A stretch of DNA of 14,867 nt from Treponema sp. (GCA_021442965.1 JABUUX010000156.1:1-14867); one strand, 5' to 3'; counted from the stretch's first letter, positions 6,489 to 14,867 are shown. The notes: a model not told the origin generated them from the sequence alone. Numbers and translations: made by a program.

Positions 6489-9400
6489 TTGAAACGTAAA
6501 GTCTGGTTTATCTTATTAGTATTTGCATTTTTCACTATTCCTGTTTTTTCTGAGGAAGAAAACATACAGTCTTCATATGAAGTTGAAACCCCTGATGGAG
6601 AAGTTGGGGAATTAAAAGTTTACAAACTTCTAAAATGGAAAAAAGAAGTAAACTCTGTAAAATACCGAGTTCAGATTGAAAAAGACAATAACGGAACATG
6701 GGAATCTGTTTATGATGCTGAACATGAAGAAACTTCAATAGAAGTAGCTTTGACTCCCGGGAGACACCGAGTAGCTATTACAGGAATGAACATTATTGGG
6801 CGCCTTGGAAAACAGGAACCAAAATGGAGAGAAACTGTAGTTATTACAGATGACCAGCCGTATCTTGATTCAAAATATATGAAGAAGAATCCGGACTGGA
6901 ATTATCCTGTTCTTATGGTAACTCAGGCGGAAGATGAAGTTGTAACAGATGTTGTTATACCTGAAGCGGGGGATCCTGAAAATTCTTTTTCAGTAAAAGG
7001 AAAGAATATCTTCTTTACAGATACGAAATTTTATCTGGAACCGGAAGATAAACCTTCAAAAGGTGGAAAAGAGTTTTTGGCATACAACAAGCTTAGAGTT
7101 TCTGTTCCCCTGGAAGTAATTAGAAATGACCACGAAAATAACAGTGTTGTTTTGAAATACAACGGAGATAAACTTAATACCGGTTATTACCAGATTGTTG
7201 CCGAAAATCGCGGTGGTAAAAAATCAGCCTTGGATATTCTGGTTTTTGCAAACAGAAGCCCTGTTCTGGATACAAAAAGTTTTACATATTATCCAAATTA
7301 TGAAGTAAATCTTTTTGACGCTCAAAAAGTAAATGAAGAAGGTATTCTTAAACTTTATGGAACAGGTTACACGTCAGATACAGAGTATTCTTTAACACCT
7401 TCAACAGCAGGTATACCGTATCCTTTTGCAACAATGACTGAACGTGAAACTATTCCTCTTACAGTGGCATCAAGCCGTACTTTGGATTATGTGGGGAATA
7501 TGGAAATATCTTTATCTGTTCCTCAGAAAATACGTCCGGGATATTATAATATTTCAGCCCAAAATAAAATGGGGCGTGATTCACAGCTGGTTTTGGTAAA
7601 AGATTTGGATCAGCAAATTACATCTCCTTTGATTAATTCAATTTCTGCCGAAGTAACAAAAAAATCTGAATATATAACAATTACACTTAAGGGAAAAGAA
7701 ATTTCTGCAAATACAGTTTATTCAATTGTGTCTCAATTTTCAGAAGAAACCGGAAATAATCTGCATATTCCTTTGACAGTAGTAGATTTAAAAAGGGGTG
7801 GCAAAAAAGTAATTCTTCAGGGTAAAAAAGAAAAACTTACAGAAGGTGATTACGGCCTTTTAATAGAAACTCCAAGTCATTCTTTTGTAAAATATTTCCA
7901 TATCAATCCAAAATTTAAAACTTCTTTTGTGACTTTGTCAGATGACGAAACGGTAGAAAAATTTATAAGGCCTGAAAATTTTGTTGCAGTTGTTAAGACT
8001 GTTCAGGAAGACGGAACAGAAATTGTGGAAGAAGTAAAATCTGTTGTTACAGAAAATGAACTTGAGTACAGCCCGTTTGATTTTAAGGTTCTTAGAAAAT
8101 CAAAAATGCTTTTTCCGTATATCGTTCTGGATTTGAATTTAGGTCCGAACCCGTTCAATAAAAATGGTGACAACAATATGCTTATGGGGGCTTCTCTTGG
8201 AGCTGCTGTTTTAAATTTAGACTGGCTTCGTGTAGGAGTGAACTTTGATTTCTTCCCGTTTGATAATGTTTTTGGAGCCGGAGGATATTTCCATATTGCA
8301 ACACCAACTTTTTATGTAAGACCTTTTGTCGGGCTTGGGGCTGGCGTAAACTGGTATCCTGATAATTCTAGACCGTTCCAGATGTATGCTTTTGCCAGAG
8401 GCGGTATTGTTCTTCTGGATTATTTTGATTTTAAATATACTCTTTATTTAAATGATATTTCAAACCTTATGTATAACGGACAGATAAATACTTCAAATAA
8501 AAATCTGTTTATGTATGAAGTAATTTCACTTGGCGTTCGTATTCCGGTTCAGGCTCCTATTTATATTCAGAAACCTATTCATGAAACTCTTACAATTACA
8601 AAGAGCGGTAAGGTTTCCGGTAAAGATTATGAAATAAAATCAAACGTAAAGAAAATTGTATTTGCTAACGGTGTAACAGAAATTACCGGATTTGAAGAAA
8701 TGCCGCTTTTGGAAGAAGTTTCGCTTCCTGATTCTATAAAAATCATTGGTGAAAAAGCTTTTGCAAATTGTGAAAAACTGTCAAAAATTAATCTTCCAGA
8801 AGGCTTGGAAGAAATTGGCGAAAACGCTTTTGAAAATTGTATAAATTTAAAGGTTCTGGAATTACCGACTTCCATTCTTAAGGTTTCAGAATCTGCAATA
8901 AGCGGCTGGCGTAATTATCAGTATATCACTTATAACTGGGGACCTGATGATCCTACAGAAAGAAGTCTGGGCTCTCTTGCAGGAAATAAAAATTTCAGAA
9001 GAAAAGGATTTTTGGATACGGAAACACCTTTAAATAATCCTAATCTGTTTACTTCTGATTTTCCTGAGGGTGTAAAAACAAATATTGCAAAATCAAAATT
9101 AAATACCAATGGTATAACTACATGGGTATATAATTTCCAAATTGATTCTACAGGTGCTGCCAAAGATATGTGGGCAGATATGATAATTACAAATCCAGAT
9201 GCCATTTCAACTCTTATGGATTCACAGGGTATAAAGTTCCATTGTAAGGGCGACGGTAAAAAATACAAAATCCAGATAAAACAGGGTGAAGATTATATTT
9301 ATACATATGAATTTACGTCTGGATATGAAGATAAAGTAATTACTGTTCCATTCAATAAGTTCATTTATGCAGACTTTTCAAAGCAGAAAAAGAAAATTCC

Positions 9401-9512
9401 TGTAAGTCAGATGACTCCAGACCAGATTAATATTGGAATAAGTGACTGGATTCGAGGAAAATATCAGATTTCAATTTGGGGCATAGAACCTTTACTGGAG
9501 GGTGAAAAATGA
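6489..9512 (+). CDS. Large exported mosaic surface protein: Ig-like modules, beta-barrel, LRR_5, CIA30-like C-terminus
   Basis: The gene starts at TTG 6489, with GGAG (6476-6479) 9 nt upstream; the TTG start yields a good signal peptide (MKRKVWF, hydrophobic to about 19, cleavage near VFS/EEE). The 1007 residues read in order as an Fn3-like domain (about 30-120), three Ig-like modules each closing with a related strand (GYYQIVAENRGG 232-243, GYYNISAQNKMG 351-362, GDYGLLIETPSH 453-464), a region with alternating amphipathic strands ending in aromatic residues (about 540-688) that looks like a small beta-barrel, three LRR_5/BspA-like repeats (731-799), and a C-terminal jelly-roll-like domain (about 860-1000; IKFHCKGDGKKYKIQIKQ) resembling CIA30/carbohydrate-binding folds. 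It is probably outer-membrane associated. Function unknown; adhesion or glycan binding is plausible. Its stop overlaps the lipoprotein start as ATGA. Confidence 0.75.
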   Translation: MKRKVWFILLVFAFFTIPVFSEEENIQSSYEVETPDGEVGELKVYKLLKWKKEVNSVKYRVQIEKDNNGTWESVYDAEHEETSIEVALTPGRHRVAITGMNIIGRLGKQEPKWRETVVITDDQPYLDSKYMKKNPDWNYPVLMVTQAEDEVVTDVVIPEAGDPENSFSVKGKNIFFTDTKFYLEPEDKPSKGGKEFLAYNKLRVSVPLEVIRNDHENNSVVLKYNGDKLNTGYYQIVAENRGGKKSALDILVFANRSPVLDTKSFTYYPNYEVNLFDAQKVNEEGILKLYGTGYTSDTEYSLTPSTAGIPYPFATMTERETIPLTVASSRTLDYVGNMEISLSVPQKIRPGYYNISAQNKMGRDSQLVLVKDLDQQITSPLINSISAEVTKKSEYITITLKGKEISANTVYSIVSQFSEETGNNLHIPLTVVDLKRGGKKVILQGKKEKLTEGDYGLLIETPSHSFVKYFHINPKFKTSFVTLSDDETVEKFIRPENFVAVVKTVQEDGTEIVEEVKSVVTENELEYSPFDFKVLRKSKMLFPYIVLDLNLGPNPFNKNGDNNMLMGASLGAAVLNLDWLRVGVNFDFFPFDNVFGAGGYFHIATPTFYVRPFVGLGAGVNWYPDNSRPFQMYAFARGGIVLLDYFDFKYTLYLNDISNLMYNGQINTSNKNLFMYEVISLGVRIPVQAPIYIQKPIHETLTITKSGKVSGKDYEIKSNVKKIVFANGVTEITGFEEMPLLEEVSLPDSIKIIGEKAFANCEKLSKINLPEGLEEIGENAFENCINLKVLELPTSILKVSESAISGWRNYQYITYNWGPDDPTERSLGSLAGNKNFRRKGFLDTETPLNNPNLFTSDFPEGVKTNIAKSKLNTNGITTWVYNFQIDSTGAAKDMWADMIITNPDAISTLMDSQGIKFHCKGDGKKYKIQIKQGEDYIYTYEFTSGYEDKVITVPFNKFIYADFSKQKKKIPVSQMTPDQINIGISDWIRGKYQISIWGIEPLLEGEK
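8679..8885 (+). repeat. Three 69-nt leucine-rich repeat units (LRR_5, 23 residues)
   Basis: Within the mosaic surface protein, residues 731-753, 754-776 and 777-799 repeat with a 23-residue period. The last two units align clearly as GEKAFANCEKLSKINLPEGL and GENAFENCINLKVLELPTSI; the first is more diverged (ITGFEEMPLLEEVSLPDSIK). The consensus I-x-x-x-A-F-x-x-C-x-x-L-x-x-x-x-L-P is that of BspA-like LRR_5 surface proteins. The array is short compared with the long arrays of typical BspA proteins. Confidence 0.8.
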
Positions 9513-11767
9513 GAAAAATGAAAATACTTCATAGTTTAATTTTTGCTTTGTCTCTTATAACAGGCTTTTCATCCTGTGCAAATTTTTTTAATGAATTAAT
9601 GGGACTTAAACAGCCTTCTAAAAGAAAAGATATTATAATCTATGCCGGAAATGAAACTTCAGATTATATAGAAATTACAGAAGAAGAGCTGAATCCTAAT
9701 GGAGAATCAAAAGTAGTTGCAAAAAATCTTTTTGAACTTGAAAAATTTAAATCATGGTGCGAAAAACTTGAATATAAACAAGTTGGCGGAACTACAGATG
9801 AAAACGGCTTTACAATTCCTGTTGACCGCAGTTTTGATAAAGTAGGCATTAGAAAAGAAAACGGTTCAACTCTTCTTTCTGAAACAGATGAAATGGATAC
9901 CAGTGTTAAATACTATGTAACCTGGAACAAGCCTTTGGAATACGTAAAGATTGAAGCCAATTATCCAAACTCGGATGGTTCGTATAATAACACTTCATAT
10001 TCAGAATCAAGTAAAATATGGATTCTTTCACAATCTTACCCGTATGGAACAGAAGTAACATTAACCGAAAAAGATTTTGAAAAATCTGATGTTTTCGGCT
10101 GGGCAAACGGTCTTGTAAGTGGAAATTATGTTTATCTGGGGCTTAGTCCTGTAAAAAACAGTACTACCAGTTCTGCTAGTTTCACATTAAATTCGTTTTA
10201 CAACACGCTGTATGTAGTTTGGGAAAAATCTGATAATCCTAACAGCATAAAAAGTTTTAAAATTCATGCTTATAATGATGATTATTTCGTATTTAAAACT
10301 CCAGATAAATATAAAGGTAGAAGTGATTATTATATGTACTGGGAGGACTTCCTTGAAAACCAGGAATTTATTGACTGGTTTAAGGCTCTGCCTTCCTATA
10401 CAGAAAACGGCCTTACATATTACAGAGAAGGTATCAGTTCATCCGGCAGTTCAATAATGATGTATCCGTTTTATTCTGGCAGTATTAATATTTATAAATC
10501 AAATACTTATTCAATTAACTATACAACATATACTGCCGCTCCAAATTATACCGGGGGAGCTAATGTGTGGGATGACTTCACACCTGGAGACTCGGGATAT
10601 TTTGATGTTTGGTATTCCTACAATAATGCCGGAACTATAAAAGACTGGACGTTCTCTTCTGATAATACAAGTGTTGCAGATGTAGACCAGACAGGTTTAA
10701 TTACGGCTAAAGGATTTGGAACTGCAAACATAAAATTTACTTACGAATGCTATGACGGTACAACTAAAACAATTCAGGATGTTGTAAGTGTTCGTAACGG
10801 ACTTTCTGACTTCAAGCGTGTAAGTCTTCCAAGTGGAGTACATGATATTCGTTATGTTTCTATGTCTGACAGCGGGCAGTATATGATTGCAAGTGTATAC
10901 ATTTATGAAAATGATTTAAATAATTCCTATTTATACTCTGCTACACTTATGTCAGAAGATTATGGAAATACCTGGACAGCTTATAAAGACCACAACAATT
11001 ACGGAAGTTATATAAAAATGAGTTCTTCAGGAAAATCTGTTGTAGCTTTTAATGGCAACAAAGTTTTAGTTTCTACAGATTATGGAAAGACTTTTACTCA
11101 AAAAGGTGATTTCAGTTCAGAAAGTAAATACAGTTACAGTATAGCAGACAGATTTATTTCTGATGACGGAAAAATAATACTTGTAGCCTATCTGGATTAT
11201 TCTAGTACCACTAATAATTTCAATATTACTATTTCAAAAGACGGCGGAAACTCTTTTACAAAAATCGTTTCAGGCTTAACAGGTATACCTGCAGTAAGTG
11301 TTTCGTCAAACCTTCAGACAATTATGTACGGCTATGGAAGTGAGGTTTATGTTTCAAATGATTATGGAACTTCCTGGACAGATTTGAGTGCAAGTCTTTC
11401 AACTGTTTACTCAATTAATCTTTCAAATATTTCCAGTTTAAGACTTTCAAAAGACGAAAGTCAGTTTATTATTTCAGGTTATGAAAATGGATATAAACTT
11501 GTATCCGGATATACTGACGGAACAGGCGTAACTTCAGAAAGTTTTTCAAGTGTAAGTTACATAACGCCGGACTTGAACGGTTTTATAAGCGATCAGTCTT
11601 ATCGCTTAAGAAGTGACACCTCCTGGTCGCCAATAGAAAAGTATATATATGCATCTGGAAGTTCTACACAATTTGCGGCATCAGACAGCCTAAACTATGC
11701 TTTGTGTTGTGAATACCGTAGTATTAAAAATGAAAGTTATTCAAAACTTTACCTTTGGAAACGTTAA
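9509..11767 (+). CDS. Surface lipoprotein with Big_2-like domain and four Asp-box (BNR-like) repeats
   Basis: The 752-residue product starts with a lipoprotein signal (MRKMKILHSLIFALSLITGF, then SSC), with lipidation expected at Cys23, followed by ANF, which suggests export to the outer membrane. GGAGG lies 7 nt before the ATG at 9509; a second ATG at 9518 is possible. Residues 24-350 are rich in Ser, Tyr and Asn without a recognised fold. Residues 373-430 resemble a Big_2 bacterial Ig-like domain (WTFSSDNTSVADVDQTGLIT, then AKGFGTANI). The C-terminal 435-752 looks like a beta-propeller with four Asp-boxes S-x-D-x-G-x-x-W/F at 482-489, 522-529, 576-583 and 616-623. A sialidase activity is not supported, since no FRIP-type arginine motif is seen before the boxes. 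The ATGA overlap with the upstream surface protein implies the two are made together, perhaps as partners. Confidence 0.8.
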   Translation: MRKMKILHSLIFALSLITGFSSCANFFNELMGLKQPSKRKDIIIYAGNETSDYIEITEEELNPNGESKVVAKNLFELEKFKSWCEKLEYKQVGGTTDENGFTIPVDRSFDKVGIRKENGSTLLSETDEMDTSVKYYVTWNKPLEYVKIEANYPNSDGSYNNTSYSESSKIWILSQSYPYGTEVTLTEKDFEKSDVFGWANGLVSGNYVYLGLSPVKNSTTSSASFTLNSFYNTLYVVWEKSDNPNSIKSFKIHAYNDDYFVFKTPDKYKGRSDYYMYWEDFLENQEFIDWFKALPSYTENGLTYYREGISSSGSSIMMYPFYSGSINIYKSNTYSINYTTYTAAPNYTGGANVWDDFTPGDSGYFDVWYSYNNAGTIKDWTFSSDNTSVADVDQTGLITAKGFGTANIKFTYECYDGTTKTIQDVVSVRNGLSDFKRVSLPSGVHDIRYVSMSDSGQYMIASVYIYENDLNNSYLYSATLMSEDYGNTWTAYKDHNNYGSYIKMSSSGKSVVAFNGNKVLVSTDYGKTFTQKGDFSSESKYSYSIADRFISDDGKIILVAYLDYSSTTNNFNITISKDGGNSFTKIVSGLTGIPAVSVSSNLQTIMYGYGSEVYVSNDYGTSWTDLSASLSTVYSINLSNISSLRLSKDESQFIISGYENGYKLVSGYTDGTGVTSESFSSVSYITPDLNGFISDQSYRLRSDTSWSPIEKYIYASGSSTQFAASDSLNYALCCEYRSIKNESYSKLYLWKR

Positions 11768-11785
11768 AAATTTGGAGAATGAAAT

Positions 11786-13642
11786 ATGAAAAAGAAAGTT
11801 GAAAAAAAATCTGGAAAAGTAAAATACCCTATCGGGTTTAAAATGATTCTTATTTTTGCAGCTCTTGTTGTAGGCGTTTTGGGGCTTTCTACCTTTGTAG
11901 TTGCCAAACTTGTTTCCAGAGATTTAAGGTCAAAGGCTCAGGATACAAACTATTCTTTAAATAATGTTACGTCAGCTTCTGTGAATTCTTTGATAATCAG
12001 TTCGCAGAATAATGCTATGGGATTTATAAATGATTATCTTATTAGCCGTAAAAAAGATGGCGGAAAAGAATCTTTAGCCCAGATGTTTGACGACTTTTCC
12101 GGAAGAAACCCAGATGTTTGGTTTGTAGAGGGACCGGAAATTGGAATAAAGGTTTCTCCAAAGGCTGAACTGATTAATGAAAATTTACAGGAAGAAATTT
12201 CAAAATGGATTCAGAAAAATAAACAAAGTGAAGCAAAAGCCCGAAATGGAGAAGTACAGATTTTAAACTTTACCGATGTAATGGGGCTTCCTTCAATCTG
12301 TGTAATTTTCCCGTACTCTTATAACGGTGAAAAAACTACAGCCTGTGTAGGTCTTGATGCGGCTCAGATAATTTCACTTATGACGTATCAGGATTTAAAC
12401 ATTTCTGTTTTATTTAACAAGGATTTTGAAATTCTTGCAGGACAACTTTCTGATGATGAAAAAGAAAACGGATTTGTTGAGGCAGCAAAAAAAGTAATTT
12501 CTGAAAGCAATTTTGATAATGCCATGAAGACTGAATCTGATTCAAATAAGGAACGCTGGATTTGTGCTTATAATAAAATTGCAGGCGATATGTACTGTGT
12601 AACCTGTGTTTCAGAAGCAAAGGTTCTGGATACTGTAAAAAGGACAATTATCCGCATAGGATATATTTCTTTGGCTATTCTTTTTCTGGCCATTATGGTT
12701 ATCCGCTTTTTCAGTAATTCATTAACCAAACCTATTCATGCTCTGGTAGGGGCAGCACATCAAATAGAAATCGGGAACTATAACTTAAAACTTAAGGCTA
12801 AAAGTCAGGATGAAGTAGGACTCCTTACAAAACGGTTTGTAAAAATGGGACAGGGACTTGCAGAACGTGAACGCCTTAAAAATTCCTTCAGCCGATTTAC
12901 AAACTCTGCAATTGCAGAAAAAGCTATGCGCGGTGAATTAAAACTTGGTGGCGAAAACCGAAATGCAACAATCTTCTTTAGTGATATCCGATCTTTTACT
13001 GCAATGTCAGAAAAACTTACTCCGTCTGAAGTTGTTGAATTCTTAAATGAATATATGACCAAAATGGTTTCCTGTGTTGTTCGTACACATGGAACTGTTG
13101 ATAAATATATTGGGGACGCTATTATGGCTGTATGGGGGGCACCTGAAACTGCAGGGAGTCCTGCCGCTGATGCATGGAACGCAGTAAACGGTGCTCTTAT
13201 GATGCGCTATGAACTTTATCATTTAAATAAAAAACGTGAAAAAGAAGGTAAAGTGCCTATTAAAATAGGGTGTGGAATAAACTCAGGTTCTGTTGTTGCA
13301 GGACAGATTGGTTCTGATGTTCGTATGGAGTACACGGTTATTGGAGATGCTGTAAACCTTGCAAGCCGAACAGAAGCTTTAAATAAACCTTTTCAGACAG
13401 ATATTCTTATAACAGAAAACACTTATGCACTTATAGGTCATAAACTGATAGTGGAAGAAATGCCTGGGGTACATGTTAAGGGAAAAGAAGCTCCAATAAA
13501 GATGTACGCCGTAATTAATGTAAAAGGTCAGCCGGGGCCTGAAACTTTGAGTCAGGTTCGCAGTCTTATGGGATTTCATGAAATTGATAAATCACAGGTA
13601 AATACAGATGAAGAAGAAAAGAAATACAAAATCGACAAGTAA
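11786..13642 (+). CDS. Membrane-bound class III adenylate cyclase with Cache-like sensor and HAMP domain
   Basis: The 618-residue protein has TM1 (about 17-40), an extracytoplasmic sensor region (41-285) with Cache-like features, TM2 (287-308), HAMP (about 308-362) and a class III nucleotidyl cyclase domain (about 390-580). The catalytic metal aspartates are Asp400 (FFSDIRSFT) and Asp444 (KYIGDAIMAVWGAP); Lys440 and Asp521 (VIGDAVNLASR) match the adenine-selecting pair, and Asn524/Arg528 fit the transition-state residues. It should make cAMP from ATP when a periplasmic ligand or partner alters the sensor. The ATG at 11786 follows GGAG with 8-nt spacing and sits 18 nt after the lipoprotein stop. 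Its 3' end overlaps the next gene by 35 nt. Adenylate rather than guanylate cyclase is inferred from Lys440/Asp521. Confidence 0.9.
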   Translation: MKKKVEKKSGKVKYPIGFKMILIFAALVVGVLGLSTFVVAKLVSRDLRSKAQDTNYSLNNVTSASVNSLIISSQNNAMGFINDYLISRKKDGGKESLAQMFDDFSGRNPDVWFVEGPEIGIKVSPKAELINENLQEEISKWIQKNKQSEAKARNGEVQILNFTDVMGLPSICVIFPYSYNGEKTTACVGLDAAQIISLMTYQDLNISVLFNKDFEILAGQLSDDEKENGFVEAAKKVISESNFDNAMKTESDSNKERWICAYNKIAGDMYCVTCVSEAKVLDTVKRTIIRIGYISLAILFLAIMVIRFFSNSLTKPIHALVGAAHQIEIGNYNLKLKAKSQDEVGLLTKRFVKMGQGLAERERLKNSFSRFTNSAIAEKAMRGELKLGGENRNATIFFSDIRSFTAMSEKLTPSEVVEFLNEYMTKMVSCVVRTHGTVDKYIGDAIMAVWGAPETAGSPAADAWNAVNGALMMRYELYHLNKKREKEGKVPIKIGCGINSGSVVAGQIGSDVRMEYTVIGDAVNLASRTEALNKPFQTDILITENTYALIGHKLIVEEMPGVHVKGKEAPIKMYAVINVKGQPGPETLSQVRSLMGFHEIDKSQVNTDEEEKKYKIDK

Positions 13643-14867
13643 ACTGATTACAGTTCTTATTTCAATTTTCTGTGTTATAGGAATGGGTGTATCTCTGACT
13701 CTTTTCATAAATGATTTTTATAAATCAGAAACCCGGGAAGATGAAGAACCGATTGGTGTTGTCCTAAGAAAAACAAGATCAGTTTCCAGAAAATTTTCAG
13801 ACGGTTCCACATGGTATGCCCTGAACGAAGCAAGTCCTATTTATTCAGGAGACTGGATTCGTACAGGAGGAAGTTCAGAACTGGATTTAACCTGGATAAT
13901 TGGTGATCCTGTAACAGGGCAGACCATTCCAATCCCAGAAGATACAACATTTTTGGTTTTGCTTGGTGATGATAACAATCTTTTAATGGATTTAAAATCA
14001 GGAACTTTATCTGTTAGTGATGAAAGGATTAGTGTAAAGGCCGGTAATGTTGAGTACAAAGCCGGAAAGAATTCTTCAATGGTTGTAAGTGCTGCAAAAG
14101 ACGGTACTTCAATATTAATTGCAACAAGTGGTGATGTAACCGCATCTGAAGCCAGAATCATTCCAGAAAAAAAACGTGGACTTTCAAAAGTTGCGTCAAA
14201 AGTTGTATCAGGAATTAAAGGAGAAAATTCTGCAAATAAAAAATCTGAACAGCCTGCAAAAAAAATCGTTGCCGGTCAGGTCGTTGAATTTAGCGGGAAA
14301 GAAAAAATTGAAGATGTAGAACCTGTTACAATTACAGAAGCTTTAAAAAATGAATCAACAGCTGAAACTTTAAAAAAGGTAACATCACAAAAAAAGAAAA
14401 CAAAAGAAGAACAAAAGAAGTGGGAAGAATCTGTTCGTAAAGTATACGGAGAAGAAAAAGCAGAAGAAATAATCAATAAACAGAAAAATACAAATGGAGA
14501 AAATCCTGTTATTTATAATATGCCTGAAGAAGTAAAACTTTTGGCAGCCAAGAATGAAGAAAGAATTCTGGAAGAAAAGAAAAAAGAAAAACTTGCAGAA
14601 GATGCAGAAGCCAGAAAAGCAGAAAAAGAAAAAGTCGAAAAGATAGAAAAAGAAAGAATTGCAAAAGAAAAAAAGGCAGAAGATGAGCGTATAGAAAAAT
14701 TAAGACAGGAAAAAGCAGCTGCTCAAAAGAAGGCAGATGCAGTAAGATTGGAAAAAGAAAAACAAAAAAAACTGGAAGCTCAGAAAAAAGCTGAAGAAGC
14801 AGAAAAAGCACGAGTGGCAGAAGAAAAGAAGAAGGCTGAAGAAGTAGAAAAGGCACGCGTTGCAGAA
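13608..14867 (+). CDS. FecR-domain envelope protein with TolA-like Lys/Glu/Ala helix (3' truncated)
   Basis: An open frame runs from ATG 13608 to the window end (420 residues, no stop). An in-frame TAA at 13599-13601 lies just upstream and no other start precedes the membrane segment, so this start is well constrained; AGG (13596-13598) is a weak Shine-Dalgarno inside the cyclase gene. Residues 12-34 form a signal anchor. Residues about 50-180 resemble a FecR domain (STWYALNEASPIYSGDWIRT, a typical GDxIRT-type motif), followed by a low-complexity linker and, from about 255, a highly charged Lys/Glu/Ala helix (for example KAEEAEKARVAEEKKK) like TolA domain II. Topology suggests the C-terminal part projects into the periplasm. 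The 35-nt overlap with the cyclase suggests tight co-expression. Function unknown; a role linking inner membrane to outer envelope is inferred. Confidence 0.8.
   Translation, partial: MKKKRNTKSTSKLITVLISIFCVIGMGVSLTLFINDFYKSETREDEEPIGVVLRKTRSVSRKFSDGSTWYALNEASPIYSGDWIRTGGSSELDLTWIIGDPVTGQTIPIPEDTTFLVLLGDDNNLLMDLKSGTLSVSDERISVKAGNVEYKAGKNSSMVVSAAKDGTSILIATSGDVTASEARIIPEKKRGLSKVASKVVSGIKGENSANKKSEQPAKKIVAGQVVEFSGKEKIEDVEPVTITEALKNESTAETLKKVTSQKKKTKEEQKKWEESVRKVYGEEKAEEIINKQKNTNGENPVIYNMPEEVKLLAAKNEERILEEKKKEKLAEDAEARKAEKEKVEKIEKERIAKEKKAEDERIEKLRQEKAAAQKKADAVRLEKEKQKKLEAQKKAEEAEKARVAEEKKKAEEVEKARVAE
14787..14867 (+). repeat. Tandem 45-nt coding repeat at window end
   Basis: Inside the charged helix of the FecR-domain protein, KAEEAEKARVAEEKK (14787-14831) is followed by KAEEVEKARVAE (14832-14867, cut by the window). 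The units differ by Ala/Val and several silent bases. More units may follow beyond the window; arrays of this type often vary in copy number. Confidence 0.6.

Noticed and set aside
8930..9268. 112-codon minus-strand frame opposite the mosaic surface protein
   Set aside because: Antisense shadow with no start signal; the + strand frame is continuous and domain-rich.
9509..11767. Sialidase assignment for the lipoprotein from its Asp-boxes
   Set aside because: Asp-boxes occur in many propeller proteins, and the arginine motif and catalytic Tyr/Glu expected of sialidases were not found.
14509..14856. Antisense open frame of 115 codons, very rich in Leu and Phe
   Set aside because: It is the reverse complement of the Lys/Glu-rich coiled coil; AAA/GAA codons read backwards give Phe, Leu and Ser. 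No Shine-Dalgarno or family match.
1..14867. CRISPR array, tRNA, rRNA, transposase or phage genes
   Set aside because: No regularly spaced direct repeats, cloverleaf-like sequences in the gaps, or recombinase or structural phage proteins were seen on either strand.

Overview
The window reads as a chromosomal segment of a host-associated or gut/rumen-type spirochaete, most likely a Treponema. This is inferred from a moderately AT-rich genome, a spirochaete-style lipobox (GFSSC), a large BspA-like leucine-rich-repeat surface protein, a Cache-HAMP class III cyclase next to a FecR-domain protein, and a GH95 glycoside hydrolase. No rRNA, tRNA, insertion sequence, prophage or CRISPR array is visible. 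Every gap between genes is shorter than 300 bases.

Layout. (1) Positions 1-162 hold the C-terminal coiled-coil end of valyl-tRNA synthetase. A 233-nt gap follows, rich in short direct and inverted repeats, with a heptamer tandem repeat and an extended -10 promoter. (2) Positions 396-3128 (+) carry four housekeeping or regulatory genes: a stand-alone HD-domain (p)ppGpp-hydrolase-like protein, a polyprenyl diphosphate synthase, a TPR protein, and an RseC/MucC-like redox membrane protein whose start overlaps the TPR stop. (3) Positions 3131-6402 (-) carry a two-gene carbohydrate unit: a GH95 alpha-L-fucosidase/galactosidase with no export signal, and an exported alpha/beta-hydrolase esterase coupled to it by an ATGA overlap. 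This unit converges on the RseC-like gene with 2 nt between stop codons. (4) From an 86-nt divergent promoter region, a tightly packed operon runs right from 6489 to beyond the window end. It encodes a 1007-residue exported mosaic protein (Fn3/Ig-like modules, predicted beta-barrel, LRR_5 repeats, CIA30-like C-terminus), a lipoprotein with a Big_2-like module and four Asp-boxes, a membrane adenylate cyclase with a Cache-like sensor and HAMP, and a FecR-domain protein with a TolA-like Lys/Glu/Ala helix (3' truncated).

How they may work together. The right-hand operon is the most interesting part. Three of its four genes overlap or nearly touch, and the set links two cell-surface proteins to a transmembrane cAMP-producing sensor and an envelope-spanning FecR-type protein. 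A surface-sensing module feeding cAMP is a reasonable hypothesis, but it rests on gene order and domain recognition only. The divergent promoter region carries an 8-bp inverted repeat whose arms both match the sigma-28 -10 element (GCCGATAA-like), which may tie this operon to the motility regulon.
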